Counted from the stretch's first letter, positions 1 through 8,852 are shown. The stretch is DNA of 46,653 bases from Terriglobales bacterium (GCA_035624455.1 DASPRM010000047.1:1-46653), one strand, 5' to 3'. Numbers and translations: made by a program. The notes: a model not told the origin generated them from the sequence alone.

Positions 1-89
1 CCCCCAACTGAGGCCCGATTTGGTTCTGGTAACCATCTGAAGAAAAAGGGCCTGGAACCAGCATTCGCGTCTGATACGGCGACGGACAT

Positions 90-106
90 CTGGCTCTGCA
101 ATTGCT
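90..106 (+). promoter_or_regulatory. Putative sigma-54 (RpoN) -24/-12 promoter of the chemosensory operon
   Basis: The sequence reads C-TGGCTC-TGCAA-TTGCT. The -24 element (TGGC) and -12 element (TTGC) have exactly the GG-to-GC spacing of the RpoN consensus YTGGCACGRNNNTTGCW. The two departures are A to T and G to T in the -24 half. Transcription would start near 116-117, giving a leader of only about 13 bases that carries the GGAGA ribosome site (120-124) before the GTG at 130. RpoN-dependent control of pilus genes is known in Pseudomonas and Myxococcus. No activator site can be seen because the window begins just upstream. Confidence 0.5.
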
Positions 107-129
107 TTCCTTATTTGGTTGGAGACGCT

Positions 130-495
130 GTGTCGTTGAAAAAAGTCCTGATCGTCGACGATTCCCTGGCCGAGACCAAGGTGATGCAGGCGGTCCTAGA
201 ACAGGCCGGCTACTGGTCGGTGGCGTTAAACGATCCCACCCGCTTGGAGCAGACCATCGAGATCGAGCATCCGGGCCTGATTCTGCTGGACGTGGTTATG
301 CCCCAGCGCAACGGCTTTCAGGCCTGTCGCGAGCTGAAGTCCAGCCCGGTGTACGGGCGCATTCCGGTGGTTCTGGTGACCTCGAAAAACACCGAGAGTG
401 ACAAGTTCTGGGCGCAGCAGCAGGGCGCGGATGGTTACGTGGTGAAGCCGTTTACTCGCGATCAGTTGCTGGGAGAGATTCAGAAGTTTCTTTGA
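130..495 (+). CDS. Single-domain response regulator, PilG/PilH (CheY) type
   Basis: A 121-residue stand-alone receiver domain. The acidic pair is D10-D11, the phospho-acceptor is D54 in a LLDVVMP context, and the conserved lysine lies in YVVKPF near the C-terminus, so phosphotransfer chemistry looks intact. It should accept phosphate from the CheA encoded at 3540-6758 and, like PilG/PilH, act on the pilus motor or serve as a phosphate sink. The GTG at 130 is preferred over an in-frame TTG at 115 because GGAGA lies at 120-124 and the protein then begins directly with the first receiver strand. It is the first gene of a ten-gene operon; CheW follows after 14 bases. Confidence 0.9.
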   Translation: MSLKKVLIVDDSLAETKVMQAVLEQAGYWSVALNDPTRLEQTIEIEHPGLILLDVVMPQRNGFQACRELKSSPVYGRIPVVLVTSKNTESDKFWAQQQGADGYVVKPFTRDQLLGEIQKFL

Positions 496-509
496 GGCGA
501 ATTGGTGTG

Positions 510-1061
510 ATGCACGAAAAACAAGACGCGGCGCAAGTCGAAGCGGTGGCCCTGCCGGAGGAAGGAGCCGAGGCGGGACAGAATGAGGCACTCGACAATT
601 CTGCCTTGCCGCAGGAGCCGCTATTCGTGTGCCAGTACTGCGTGTTTCGCGCGGGTCGCGAGCGTTTTTGCCTCGAGGTGCTGAATATCGAGGAGGTAGT
701 GGAATGGCCCTTGGTGACCCCGGTGCCGCTGTCGCCGAAATTCCTGGTGGGTGTGTTCAATCTGCGCGGCAACATCGTGCCCGTGATCGACATTGCATTC
801 ACCGAGGGACGGCGCGCGGATCTTCTGCCCAAGCATGTGGTGGTGGCGCGACTGGCAGCAAGTGAGCAGAATGCTGAGGTGCGGATCGGGATCGCCTCGG
901 ACGAAGTTTTAGGCACCTACACGTCGACCGAGCCACTGCTGGTGGACGAGGCCCCAAAAGATGTGCCTCATTGCTGCGGCATGCTGCGTTACGGGCAGCA
1001 TTTGGCTCTGGCGCTCGATCTTCGCCGGCTAGTAGAGAGTTTCCCTGTGCCGATGATCTAG
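510..1061 (+). CDS. CheW-type adaptor (PilI-like)
   Basis: A 183-residue protein with one CheW-like domain (about residues 40-175) after an acidic 35-residue N-terminal tail. Typical CheW features are visible: a strand FCLEVLNIEEVVEW, then GVFNLRGNIVPVIDI. It should couple the membrane receptor encoded next to the CheA P5 domain. The ATG at 510 is chosen; the frame is open to a TTG at 492 that overlaps the stop of the preceding gene, and a GTG lies at 507. The order regulator-CheW-MCP-CheR-CheA matches pilG/H-pilI-pilJ-pilK-chpA of the Pil/Chp system. Confidence 0.88.
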   Translation: MHEKQDAAQVEAVALPEEGAEAGQNEALDNSALPQEPLFVCQYCVFRAGRERFCLEVLNIEEVVEWPLVTPVPLSPKFLVGVFNLRGNIVPVIDIAFTEGRRADLLPKHVVVARLAASEQNAEVRIGIASDEVLGTYTSTEPLLVDEAPKDVPHCCGMLRYGQHLALALDLRRLVESFPVPMI

Positions 1062-1073
1062 CGGGCATCAGGG

Positions 1074-1106
1074 GGCCTCACCCTGAGCGCAACCCAGGGT
1101 AGGGCC
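1074..1106 (+). other. Intra-operon hairpin between cheW and the MCP gene
   Basis: ACCCTG (1080-1085) pairs with CAGGGT (1095-1100), and flanking GGCC-rich segments (1074-1078 and 1102-1106) can extend the stem. There is no T tract, so it is not a standard terminator. It occupies the only sizeable gap (119 bases) inside the operon and could affect mRNA processing or partial read-through. Function is unknown. Confidence 0.35.
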
Positions 1107-1180
1107 GCAAAGCAAATGTAAGAGTTTTGAGCTGGAAGTCCGGCGCGGGAAGCGCACGGGCTAAGAGCTTGGAGGTCGTG

Positions 1181-2623
1181 ATGAAAGGTCGTTTGAGTTC
1201 GACCGTCTGGTTGACCGTAGGCATGAACGCCCTGGCGCTGTTCGGCGTGCTGGGTCTTGCCTATGTCGCCGGACAGAAGTCAGCCGCGCAAGGCGGAGGC
1301 GTCGGGATCGAGATGATGGCTGCGATTGGTGCGGCCGTCGTCATGACCGTGATTCTGGCGTCCTCGCTGAGCGGCAAGCTGATAAAGCCGGTGGAAGACT
1401 TGACCCATTTCACCGAACGCATGGCGGCTGGCGATGACAGCGTGCGCCTGGACGCCACCGTGTCCAATGAGTTCGGCCTGATTGCCCAGAACTGGAACCG
1501 TGTGGCGGACAAGATGTCGCGCGCCGGCCGCGACCAGGGGGCGCAAGACTCACTGCAGCGCAGCGTCACCGAGTTCCTGACCATCGTCAGCCAGATTGCG
1601 CGCGGCGACTTGACCCTGCGCGGCAAAGTCACCAACGACGCGCTGGGCAACGTGGTCGACTCCGTCAACTACATGCTCGACAACTTCTGCCGCGTGCTGG
1701 AGCGGGTACGCAAGGGCGCCGTCGATGTGCAATCGAGCGCCAGCGAAATCCTGGTCTCCGCAGAAGACATGGCCAGCGGCGCCAGCCAGCAGGATCAGGA
1801 GATCACCAATACGTCATCGGCGGTGGAAGAGCTAACGGTCTCCATGAAGCAGGTGTCCAACAACGCTGAGGCCAGCGCGGAAGCGGCGCGCCGGGCGCTG
1901 GATGCTGCCGAACAGGGAAACCGTTCCGTGCGCGACACCCTCGACGGCATGCAGCGCATTCGGGCCTCGGTGCAGGCTACGGCGAAGAAGATCAAGTCGC
2001 TGGGTGACCGCTCGCTGGAAATTTCCGAGATCGTTAACGTCATCAACGACATTACCGAGCAGACCAACTTGCTGGCCCTGAATGCTGCGATCGAAGCGGC
2101 GCGCGCGGGAGAGGCAGGACGTGGCTTTGCGGTTGTCGCCGACGAAGTGCGCAAGCTTGCCGAGCACTCACGCAGCGCTACCAAAGACATTGCCGGACTG
2201 ATCAAAGCCATCCAGGCGGAGACCAACGAAGCGGTGGTGGTGATGGAAGACGGCACGCGGGAGGTGGAAGTTGGCGCCAAGCTGGCCGACCAGGCGGGTA
2301 AGGCCTTGGAAGCCATCTCCAGTGTGGTGCGTCAGTCGGCAGAGTTGGTGCAGGAGATCTCGCTGGCTTCCAAACAGCAGGTGCGTGGAACGGAGGGCGT
2401 GGCCAATGCCATGCAGATCATCTCCAGCATTACGCGGCAGACATCGCAGGGAGCTCGCCAGACCACGCACACTGTGGAACGCATGGTGAAGCTCTCGGAA
2501 CAACTGAACGAAGCGCTGTTTCAGTTCAAGATCAACCAGCATCCGGCCGGTGGCGGTCCACCCGCGGCGGCCTCACCCGAAGTGGCGGTCGCAGGCCGTA
2601 ACGGAGGAGGCGTCCGCGCCTGA
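1181..2623 (+). CDS. Methyl-accepting chemotaxis protein, PilJ-like, with minimal periplasmic part
   Basis: A 480-residue receptor. Two hydrophobic segments (about 8-30 and 43-62) are separated by only about 12 residues, so there is essentially no periplasmic ligand domain. They are followed by HAMP (about 63-115), a second HAMP-like module typical of PilJ (about 130-185) and a long cytoplasmic signalling coil whose hairpin tip contains [20 protein letters not shown]. The ATG at 1181 is preceded by GGAGG (1171-1175); the frame is open upstream to 1127 but the protein would then start with an odd polar stretch. It should form arrays with CheW and CheA. PilJ of Pseudomonas has a real periplasmic domain, so the signal sensed here may be membrane-borne or cytoplasmic. 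Confidence 0.9.
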   Translation: MKGRLSSTVWLTVGMNALALFGVLGLAYVAGQKSAAQGGGVGIEMMAAIGAAVVMTVILASSLSGKLIKPVEDLTHFTERMAAGDDSVRLDATVSNEFGLIAQNWNRVADKMSRAGRDQGAQDSLQRSVTEFLTIVSQIARGDLTLRGKVTNDALGNVVDSVNYMLDNFCRVLERVRKGAVDVQSSASEILVSAEDMASGASQQDQEITNTSSAVEELTVSMKQVSNNAEASAEAARRALDAAEQGNRSVRDTLDGMQRIRASVQATAKKIKSLGDRSLEISEIVNVINDITEQTNLLALNAAIEAARAGEAGRGFAVVADEVRKLAEHSRSATKDIAGLIKAIQAETNEAVVVMEDGTREVEVGAKLADQAGKALEAISSVVRQSAELVQEISLASKQQVRGTEGVANAMQIISSITRQTSQGARQTTHTVERMVKLSEQLNEALFQFKINQHPAGGGPPAAASPEVAVAGRNGGGVRA

Positions 2624-2649
2624 TTAATCTCTGCGGGAGTGGGTAGCGC

Positions 2650-3543
2650 TTGATTACCAGGCAACAAAACGTGATCCCGATGCTCAGCGAGCATGAACTC
2701 GAGGAGATTCGCGCGCTCATTGAGCGGCGCGCCGGGCTGCTCTTCGATCAATCGCGTGATCGGTTCTTCCATTCCCGTATCCGCGAGCACATGACCTGCA
2801 GAAAGCTGGTCCATGGGCAGGACTTGTTGCGCATCCTGAAGACTTCCAACCTGGAGTACGAAGCCCTACTGGAAACGCTGCTCACGCAGGAGACCTCATT
2901 TTTCCGCTATCCGCACGTCTTTGAGGCTTTGGAGAAGAGAGTTCTGCCGGAAATCCATGTGAAGAAGTTCTGGGAGAATCCGCGCACCCTGCGATTATGG
3001 TGCGCGGGCTGCGCTACCGGAGAAGAGGCATACTCCATTGCCATTACCCTGGCCGAAGCCCTGGACTTCACTGAAGGCTGGAATCTGCAGATCCTGGCTA
3101 CCGATATCAGCCGCCGTGCTCTGGAGCACGCTGAACGCGGGGTGTACTCACGGCGCGCCTTGGGCGAACTGACGCCCAAGCAGGTGGAGTCCCACTTCGC
3201 CAAGGTAGGCGACCAATTCCTGATCAAACCTCGTATCCGCAACATGGTGACTTTCGTTCCCATGAACCTGGTGGATGGCGTGTACCTGCGCCGCTACGAC
3301 GCCATCTTCTGCATGAATGTCCTCATCTATTTCTCTGATGAGCAACGCGTCGGGGTGATTCAGCGCCTGCACGATTCACTGGAGCCCGGTGGTTACATGT
3401 TTCTGGGCCACGCGGAATCGATCGCCGGTGTGAACGTCAAGTTTGAAAGCGTTGTTCATCGCGATGCCCGGCTCTACCTGAAGCCGATGAACGGCACGGT
3501 ACGCTTTGCCTCCAGTATCGGAGTTGGGGAGGAATCGGTTTGA
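2650..3543 (+). CDS. cheR: CheR-type chemoreceptor glutamate methyltransferase (PilK-like)
   Basis: A 297-residue SAM-dependent methyltransferase that adds methyl groups to receptor glutamates. Visible are the CheR N-terminal helical domain, the TSFFR motif before the catalytic domain, the SAM-binding stretch LWCAGCATGEEAYS and the NVLIYF motif near the end. The start is uncertain: TTG 2650 has a G-rich stretch upstream, while GTG 2671 and ATG 2680 are in-frame alternatives. The stop overlaps the cheA start by four bases (TTGA), indicating translational coupling. Its target should be the MCP encoded immediately upstream, opposed by CheB at 6761. Confidence 0.92.
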   Translation: MITRQQNVIPMLSEHELEEIRALIERRAGLLFDQSRDRFFHSRIREHMTCRKLVHGQDLLRILKTSNLEYEALLETLLTQETSFFRYPHVFEALEKRVLPEIHVKKFWENPRTLRLWCAGCATGEEAYSIAITLAEALDFTEGWNLQILATDISRRALEHAERGVYSRRALGELTPKQVESHFAKVGDQFLIKPRIRNMVTFVPMNLVDGVYLRRYDAIFCMNVLIYFSDEQRVGVIQRLHDSLEPGGYMFLGHAESIAGVNVKFESVVHRDARLYLKPMNGTVRFASSIGVGEESV

Positions 3544-6500
3544 GCACGTCGGGATCCGAGTTCATCGAAGTGTTTCTGGAGGAGGCTTCCCAGCATCTCC
3601 AGTACCTGCGTGAGTACTGCAACATCCTGCAGGATCCCTACCCGGTTCCGGCGGAACTCGACCGGCTCTACGTTGCTGCCCACACCCTGGTAGGCTCGTC
3701 CGCCATGTATGGGTACCCGCTGTTCTCTGAAGTGTCGAGCAAGCTGGCTCACATTTTTCAGTATGCGATGAACGCAAGCATCAGCGCGGAAGCTTCCGGT
3801 CCCCTGGTCGAGTTCATCTCCGAAGCGGTAGCGGTGCTCGAGTCCGATCTCCTGATGATCAGCAGCGATCACGCCGAGGCTCAGGATGAAATCGATGCCT
3901 TCAGGCAGAAGTATCCGTTTGCATTCCAGGGGGCAACGACCGTCAAGGCAAACGACGGCCAGGAAGAAACAGCGGCAGGTGTTTCGGCCCAAACTCATCC
4001 AGAGATAGCCGAGCCCTCAGGCGATGATCTGCTTTCGCCTGACCTGCCGCCCGATGGCGAGGTAGCGGGCGAGGTGATGGAATTCTTCGTGCCTGAGGCC
4101 GAAGAACACCTGCAAACCGTAACCGACTGCCTGCTGGCGCTCGAAGCCAACCCGCGCAGCGAAGACATTCACCGGCTCTTCCGCGCCATGCACACCATCA
4201 AGGGTTCGGCGGCGCAGGTCGGACTCCAACGCATCTCGCGTGTCGCGCATCGGGCGGAAGACCTGATTGGGCGGCTGCGGGATGGCGCCCTCGAGCCCAG
4301 TCCGGAGATCGTCGATCTCTGCCTGGAAGCAGCCGATACGCTCAAAAAGTTTCTTTACCGGCAGTGGCCCGACGAAAGCACGCTGCAGAGCTCAGTCAAA
4401 TCTCTGCTGGCACGCATCGCTCGCCTGGTCCCTGAAGAAGAACCTGAACAAGAAGAGGTAGCGGAGGGATCTCAGGCAAGTACAGCCGCCGTGGCCGAAA
4501 GCACTGGCCCGCAGGAGATTCACGCCGAAGAGCTGCACATCGACGAACCCGGATGGGAGCCGGAGGGCACAAAAGAATCGGAAGGTGAGTCTGAGGGTGA
4601 AGTGCTGGTAGCTGCCCCGTCGGCGGCCGCCACGCCTACGGCGCTCGTTCCAGCCCCGCCGACCACAGATGACGAAGATCCAACCCGTGGCTTCCGCAAC
4701 CCTGCGGCGGCGCCCGCCTCAAAATCGGTACGCATTGCACTGGAACGGCTCGATCGCATGATGAATGCGGTTGGCGAACTGGTGATCAACCGCACGCGCA
4801 TGCTGGGCCGGTTAGCAGAACTCGAGCGCCTGGCCGACGTTTTGAACTTCTCCAAGGCTCGACTAATCGACAAAATAACCGAGTTCCAGGAAAAATACGA
4901 ATTTAACCGGCTTCCCCATGGCCAGGCCTCCCGGCTTGCCGCTGGGCCGCCGATGTTTACTCCAGCAGGTGGCGACGGCAGCTTTGCCCGCTCGTTGGGC
5001 TGGCACCCCGCGGAGAGCTATCCCTTCCGCGGTGGATACTCGAGTTATTCCCGCAGCTTTGACCCTGCACTGGCCGAGTTCAGCGATCTGGAGATGGACC
5101 GCTACGACGAGTTCAACATCCTTTCCCGCTCGCTCACGGAAATCTCGGCCGACATCACCGAGGTTCTCAGCCAGCTCGACGGTTTTGTGCGCCGCGTGGA
5201 CGGTGATATCGACGAGTTCACCAAACTGGCACACCGCCTGCAGGACGAAATAACACAGGCCCGCATGGTGCCGATTGGCAACCTCTACACGCGCATCGCC
5301 CGCACGGCGCGCGATGCCGCCAAAGCGGCTAACAAACTGATCGAGTTGCAGCTGGAGGGCGCCGAGACCGAACTGGACAACAACATCATCCAGCAGATCG
5401 CAGATCCTCTGCTGCACCTGGTGCGCAACGCCGTTGCCCACGGTATCGAGCGTCCCGACGAGCGCTACGATAACGGCAAGCCTGACCACGGCAATGTCGC
5501 CGTGCGCGCCTACCATCGCGGCAACCACATCTACATCGAGGTGGAAGACGACGGCCGCGGCATCGACTACAACAAAGTGCGCAGCACCGCGGTGGAGCTG
5601 GGGCTGGTCACCTACGAACGAGCGTCCCAGCTCAGCGAACGTGAGCTGCTGGAATTGCTCTTCCATCCGGGATTCTCAACCGCGCCGCGAAAATCGGAGC
5701 TGGCGGGCCGTGGCGTCGGGCTCGATGTAGTCCGCTCGAACCTTACCGCCCTGAACGGCGAGATCGACATCGATACTCAGCAGGGTCTGGGGACACGCTT
5801 CACGTTGAAAGTGCCGCTGACGCTTATCATCTCGCAAGCCTTGTTCGTGCGCTGCGGCAATATGCAGTTCGCCTTCCCGCTCTCTTTTGTGGAGGAAATC
5901 CGGCGGCTGCGCAGCCAGGAAATCGAAGAGATTGGCGGCAAACTCCTGACCAAGGTTCGCGACGAAGTCACCGAAGTCGTCCGGCTGGACAAAGAGCTCG
6001 GCCTGGACCCGATTGAGCCGATCAACGGCTTTTTCCGCATGGTAATCGTCAGTGCAGGTGGCCGGCAGGTCGGAATCGTGGTTGAAGAAGTACTCCGCAA
6101 AGACGAGATCGTCATCAAGAGCCTGGGCGAGTATCTGCGCAACGTGAAGCTCTTCCCAGGGGTCACCATCGCGCCCGAAGGCAGCTTGATCCTGCTGATC
6201 GACCTGAACCGGCTGATCGCCGGCGAATCGATTGAGCGCAAACCGTTGATGTTGTCGGCAGCCGCAGCACGGGTCTTTGCTCCAGGTGCCATCGCAGTGG
6301 CGGCGGGAGAAATTCCGTCCGAGGTAATGGCCCCAGTGCCAGACGAGAAGATCATCGTCCTGGCCGATGACTCCATCAGCGTCCGCAAGTTCGTGGGCCG
6401 CATGCTGGAGAAGGCTGGCTATCGCGTGAAGCTGGCGGCCGATGGCCTGGAGGCTTTGGAATTAATCGCACAGGGCCGCTGCGATCTGGTCATTACCGAT

Positions 6501-6758
6501 TTGGAGATGCCGCGCACCAATGGCTACGAGTTGATGATGCATCTCCGGCAGAATCCCACGACCCAAAGCATTCCAGTGCTGGTCGTCACCTCGCGGGCTG
6601 GCGCCAAGCATCGCGAGCGTGCCATCAGCGAAGGCGCGACCGCATTTCTGGTGAAGCCGGTGCAGGAAGATCAGTTGATCAGCAGCGTGGCCCAGCTATT
6701 AGGAGCAAGTCTGACGAGTCCGGCCGAGTCATCCGAGCAGGTGCCGGCCAGCAATTAG
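3540..6758 (+). CDS. cheA: Hybrid chemotaxis histidine kinase CheA (ChpA-like) with C-terminal receiver
   Basis: 1072 residues. An N-terminal Hpt-like domain has H48 in HTLVGSS, where the usual Lys is Val. A canonical Hpt has H218 in HTIKGSA. An acidic Pro/Ala-rich linker (about 265-390) leads to an extended P3 dimerisation region (about 393-600) with a Gly/Tyr/Phe-rich insert. The P4 ATPase shows N630 in the N box, DDGRGID, and RGVGLDVV. A CheW-like P5 spans about 755-895 and a receiver about 937-1055 with acceptor D987. The TTG start is supported by GGGGAGGA at 3526-3533, six bases away. The architecture is a reduced ChpA, which in Pseudomonas carries more phosphotransfer domains. It phosphorylates the regulators of this operon and probably its own receiver. 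Confidence 0.94.
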   Translation: MSTSGSEFIEVFLEEASQHLQYLREYCNILQDPYPVPAELDRLYVAAHTLVGSSAMYGYPLFSEVSSKLAHIFQYAMNASISAEASGPLVEFISEAVAVLESDLLMISSDHAEAQDEIDAFRQKYPFAFQGATTVKANDGQEETAAGVSAQTHPEIAEPSGDDLLSPDLPPDGEVAGEVMEFFVPEAEEHLQTVTDCLLALEANPRSEDIHRLFRAMHTIKGSAAQVGLQRISRVAHRAEDLIGRLRDGALEPSPEIVDLCLEAADTLKKFLYRQWPDESTLQSSVKSLLARIARLVPEEEPEQEEVAEGSQASTAAVAESTGPQEIHAEELHIDEPGWEPEGTKESEGESEGEVLVAAPSAAATPTALVPAPPTTDDEDPTRGFRNPAAAPASKSVRIALERLDRMMNAVGELVINRTRMLGRLAELERLADVLNFSKARLIDKITEFQEKYEFNRLPHGQASRLAAGPPMFTPAGGDGSFARSLGWHPAESYPFRGGYSSYSRSFDPALAEFSDLEMDRYDEFNILSRSLTEISADITEVLSQLDGFVRRVDGDIDEFTKLAHRLQDEITQARMVPIGNLYTRIARTARDAAKAANKLIELQLEGAETELDNNIIQQIADPLLHLVRNAVAHGIERPDERYDNGKPDHGNVAVRAYHRGNHIYIEVEDDGRGIDYNKVRSTAVELGLVTYERASQLSERELLELLFHPGFSTAPRKSELAGRGVGLDVVRSNLTALNGEIDIDTQQGLGTRFTLKVPLTLIISQALFVRCGNMQFAFPLSFVEEIRRLRSQEIEEIGGKLLTKVRDEVTEVVRLDKELGLDPIEPINGFFRMVIVSAGGRQVGIVVEEVLRKDEIVIKSLGEYLRNVKLFPGVTIAPEGSLILLIDLNRLIAGESIERKPLMLSAAAARVFAPGAIAVAAGEIPSEVMAPVPDEKIIVLADDSISVRKFVGRMLEKAGYRVKLAADGLEALELIAQGRCDLVITDLEMPRTNGYELMMHLRQNPTTQSIPVLVVTSRAGAKHRERAISEGATAFLVKPVQEDQLISSVAQLLGASLTSPAESSEQVPASN

Positions 6759-6760
6759 CA

Positions 6761-7885
6761 ATGGAGCTTGGACCCAAAACTCGGGTGCTGGTTGTCGATG
6801 ACTCCACCTTCATGCGCAAGGTGTTGCAGAGCATCATCACTGCCGATCCGCAGATGGAGGTGATTGGGGAAGCCCGCGATGGGCGAGAGGCGGTGGCGAT
6901 GGCGGACTCGCTGCGTCCCGACGTGGTCAGCATGGACATCATGATGCCCCACGTCGATGGCTTGCAAGCGACGCAGATGATCATGTCGAAGAATCCGCGG
7001 CCGATCGTAATTGTCAGCTCGGAAACCAAGGAAGGCGCTGACATCACGCTCAAGGCGCTCGAACTGGGGGCCATCGATTTTGTTCCCAAGCCGGTCAGCG
7101 GCATCGATCTCGACATGCAGCATCTGCGCGACGAGCTGTGCCGGAAGCTGAAGGTTGCATCACGAGTGCGGGTTATCCGCACCATCACGCGCAGCGGCGC
7201 TAAGCCACCGGCGGCTTCTTCCTATTCGGAAGGCAAGTTCACGCCCAGCGAGGCGAGTTCGCAAGTCAGTCTTCTCGCCAGTGGAAATGCCAAATTCCCC
7301 ATCGTCGTGGTGGCGGCTTCCACTGGAGGGCCGCAGATGCTAATGCAATTCGTTCCCGCATTACCGAGAGACTTCGGGGCCGCTGTTCTTCTCGTGCAAC
7401 ACATGCCGGGAACCTTCACTGCGCAGTTTGCCAAGCAGTTGGCTGAGGTCTCCGCGGTACGTGTGAAAGAGGCGGAAAACAATGACCCGCTACAACCGGC
7501 CAGCGTCTATGTCTGCCCGGGAGCACGGCACATGAGAGTCATGGCCAATGGACGCCTGTCAATCGAGGGTGGCGAGCGGATCAACGGCTACCGACCTTGC
7601 GCCGATGTCGCCATGGAGACCGCGGCCACCTACGCCGGTCCCATGACGATAGCAGTTGTCCTGACTGGAATGGGAGCAGACGGTTCCAAAGGGGTACAGG
7701 CAGTAAAGACTGCCGGAGGGCATGTCATCGCGCAGGATGAAGTTACTTCGGTAATTTTCGGAATGCCCGCAGAGGCGATAAAAACCGGAATGGTGGATCA
7801 GGTGCTGGCCATTGACGCCATCATGCCCGCCATCGAGAAGCGCATCCTCTATTTAATGGGCGCTGCGGAAGTAGGTGTAGTGTGA
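6761..7885 (+). CDS. cheB: CheB protein-glutamate methylesterase/deamidase (ChpB-like)
   Basis: A 374-residue two-domain enzyme. The receiver (about 7-125) has D59 as phospho-acceptor. After a serine-rich linker (about 140-178) comes the methylesterase domain with the catalytic triad S187 (ASTGGP), H214 (QHMPG) and D307 (GMGADG). It removes methyl groups from the receptor when phosphorylated by CheA, opposing CheR. It starts with ATG two bases after the cheA stop and its own stop overlaps the next start (GTGA). All catalytic residues are present, so adaptation by methylation should work in this system even though the receptor has little periplasmic domain. Confidence 0.95.
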   Translation: MELGPKTRVLVVDDSTFMRKVLQSIITADPQMEVIGEARDGREAVAMADSLRPDVVSMDIMMPHVDGLQATQMIMSKNPRPIVIVSSETKEGADITLKALELGAIDFVPKPVSGIDLDMQHLRDELCRKLKVASRVRVIRTITRSGAKPPAASSYSEGKFTPSEASSQVSLLASGNAKFPIVVVAASTGGPQMLMQFVPALPRDFGAAVLLVQHMPGTFTAQFAKQLAEVSAVRVKEAENNDPLQPASVYVCPGARHMRVMANGRLSIEGGERINGYRPCADVAMETAATYAGPMTIAVVLTGMGADGSKGVQAVKTAGGHVIAQDEVTSVIFGMPAEAIKTGMVDQVLAIDAIMPAIEKRILYLMGAAEVGVV

Positions 7886-8409
7886 GGATTGGCCGGCTGC
7901 AAAGGCGGAGCCTGCTGGCTACCCATCAGGGCGAGGCCGCGATTCTGTTCTCGGTGGCTGGATACGTGTTCGCCATCTCCGCCAGCGGGGTCGCCGAAAT
8001 TCAGAGCCTGCGCGAGCTTAAGCCGCTGCCATTTGCAAGATCGAGCACACTGAATAGCAAAGTTAAATACATCCTGGAACGCGAGTGCGGGACCTATTTC
8101 GTGGTGGACGCTCATCATCACTTCCATCTTCCTCAGGCGCAAAGCACGCGCGTTCTGCTGTTGCGCGACTCGCGCGTAGCTCTGAAAGTGGACGCCATTG
8201 AGCGCATGACGGAAATCGAGACTCTGCTTCCCTTGCCAGCCGCGTTTCAAGGGCAAGAGCGCCAGTGGTATCGCGGGTTGGCGCTGATCGGCAATCAGGT
8301 CGTGCCGGCCGTCAATACCGCTTCTTTTCTAAGCCGCTTCGAGCAGAGGGCGCTGGAGCGAGCGCTGTCACCGGCGAAATCTGTCGAACGTGCGGGAGTG
8401 CTGGCATGA
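7882..8409 (+). CDS. Divergent CheW-like protein (ChpC-like position)
   Basis: A 175-residue protein with a diverged CheW-like fold: an opening strand AAILFSVAGYVFAIS and VAEIQSLRELKPLP resemble the CheW core, but the usual GxxNLRG loop is replaced by a segment rich in His (AHHHFHLP). It starts with a GTG that overlaps the cheB stop by four bases, and its stop overlaps the next ATG by four bases. In Pil/Chp systems a second CheW homologue (ChpC) follows the esterase, so this position fits. Whether it binds CheA, the receptor or another partner cannot be told from sequence. Confidence 0.72.
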   Translation: MRIGRLQRRSLLATHQGEAAILFSVAGYVFAISASGVAEIQSLRELKPLPFARSSTLNSKVKYILERECGTYFVVDAHHHFHLPQAQSTRVLLLRDSRVALKVDAIERMTEIETLLPLPAAFQGQERQWYRGLALIGNQVVPAVNTASFLSRFEQRALERALSPAKSVERAGVLA

Positions 8410-8852
8410 AAGATGCTGCCGTCACCGCCTTCGTACTGTTTCCCTTGGGAGAGAAGCGCTTTGCTTTTCCTGCGGATCAGGTGAGCGAGCTGGCGCGCGC
8501 TGACCAGTTACAGGATTTCCCTCACACCTCTCCATGGCTGACTGGCGTTCTCGTGCGACGGGGAAATGTGGTTCCGGTGTGTGACATCGCGCAGGTACTG
8601 GTGCCGGGAACTACAGCGCCACGCAGGTTCTACCTGATTGCCAAGCGGCGGTTCGGCTCAACCGAGGAGGATACTGGCATCCCGGTCAGCGGGGATTGCG
8701 AGTTGGCGGTCACAGAGATGCTGCCCGTAACCGGCAAGCTGCCCAACTACGCCGCTGGTGTGCTCTCTCTCGAGTCCGAGATCGTAGAAGTAATCGATCT
8801 GGAGAAATTATTGTCGAGCGATGCCGCAACTACTGCCGAGGTGGAGCGATGA
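8406..8852 (+). CDS. CheW-like adaptor, third copy in operon
   Basis: A 148-residue single-domain CheW homologue: FVLFPLGEKRFAFPADQVSE at the start, then a GVLVRRGNVVPVCDI loop that matches the CheW core, and a C-terminal VIDLEKLL strand. The ATG at 8406 overlaps the preceding stop (ATGA), and the next ATG overlaps its own stop (ATGA), so it is tightly coupled on both sides. With two other CheW-type proteins in the operon, different adaptors may link different receptors to one kinase, or fill CheW-only rings in the array. That division of labour is inference. Confidence 0.82.
   Translation: MKDAAVTAFVLFPLGEKRFAFPADQVSELARADQLQDFPHTSPWLTGVLVRRGNVVPVCDIAQVLVPGTTAPRRFYLIAKRRFGSTEEDTGIPVSGDCELAVTEMLPVTGKLPNYAAGVLSLESEIVEVIDLEKLLSSDAATTAEVER

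Noticed and set aside
4863-5666. 267-codon open frame on the minus strand inside cheA
   Set aside because: Overlaps the conserved P3 and P4 parts of CheA; Val/Ala/His-rich antisense shadow.
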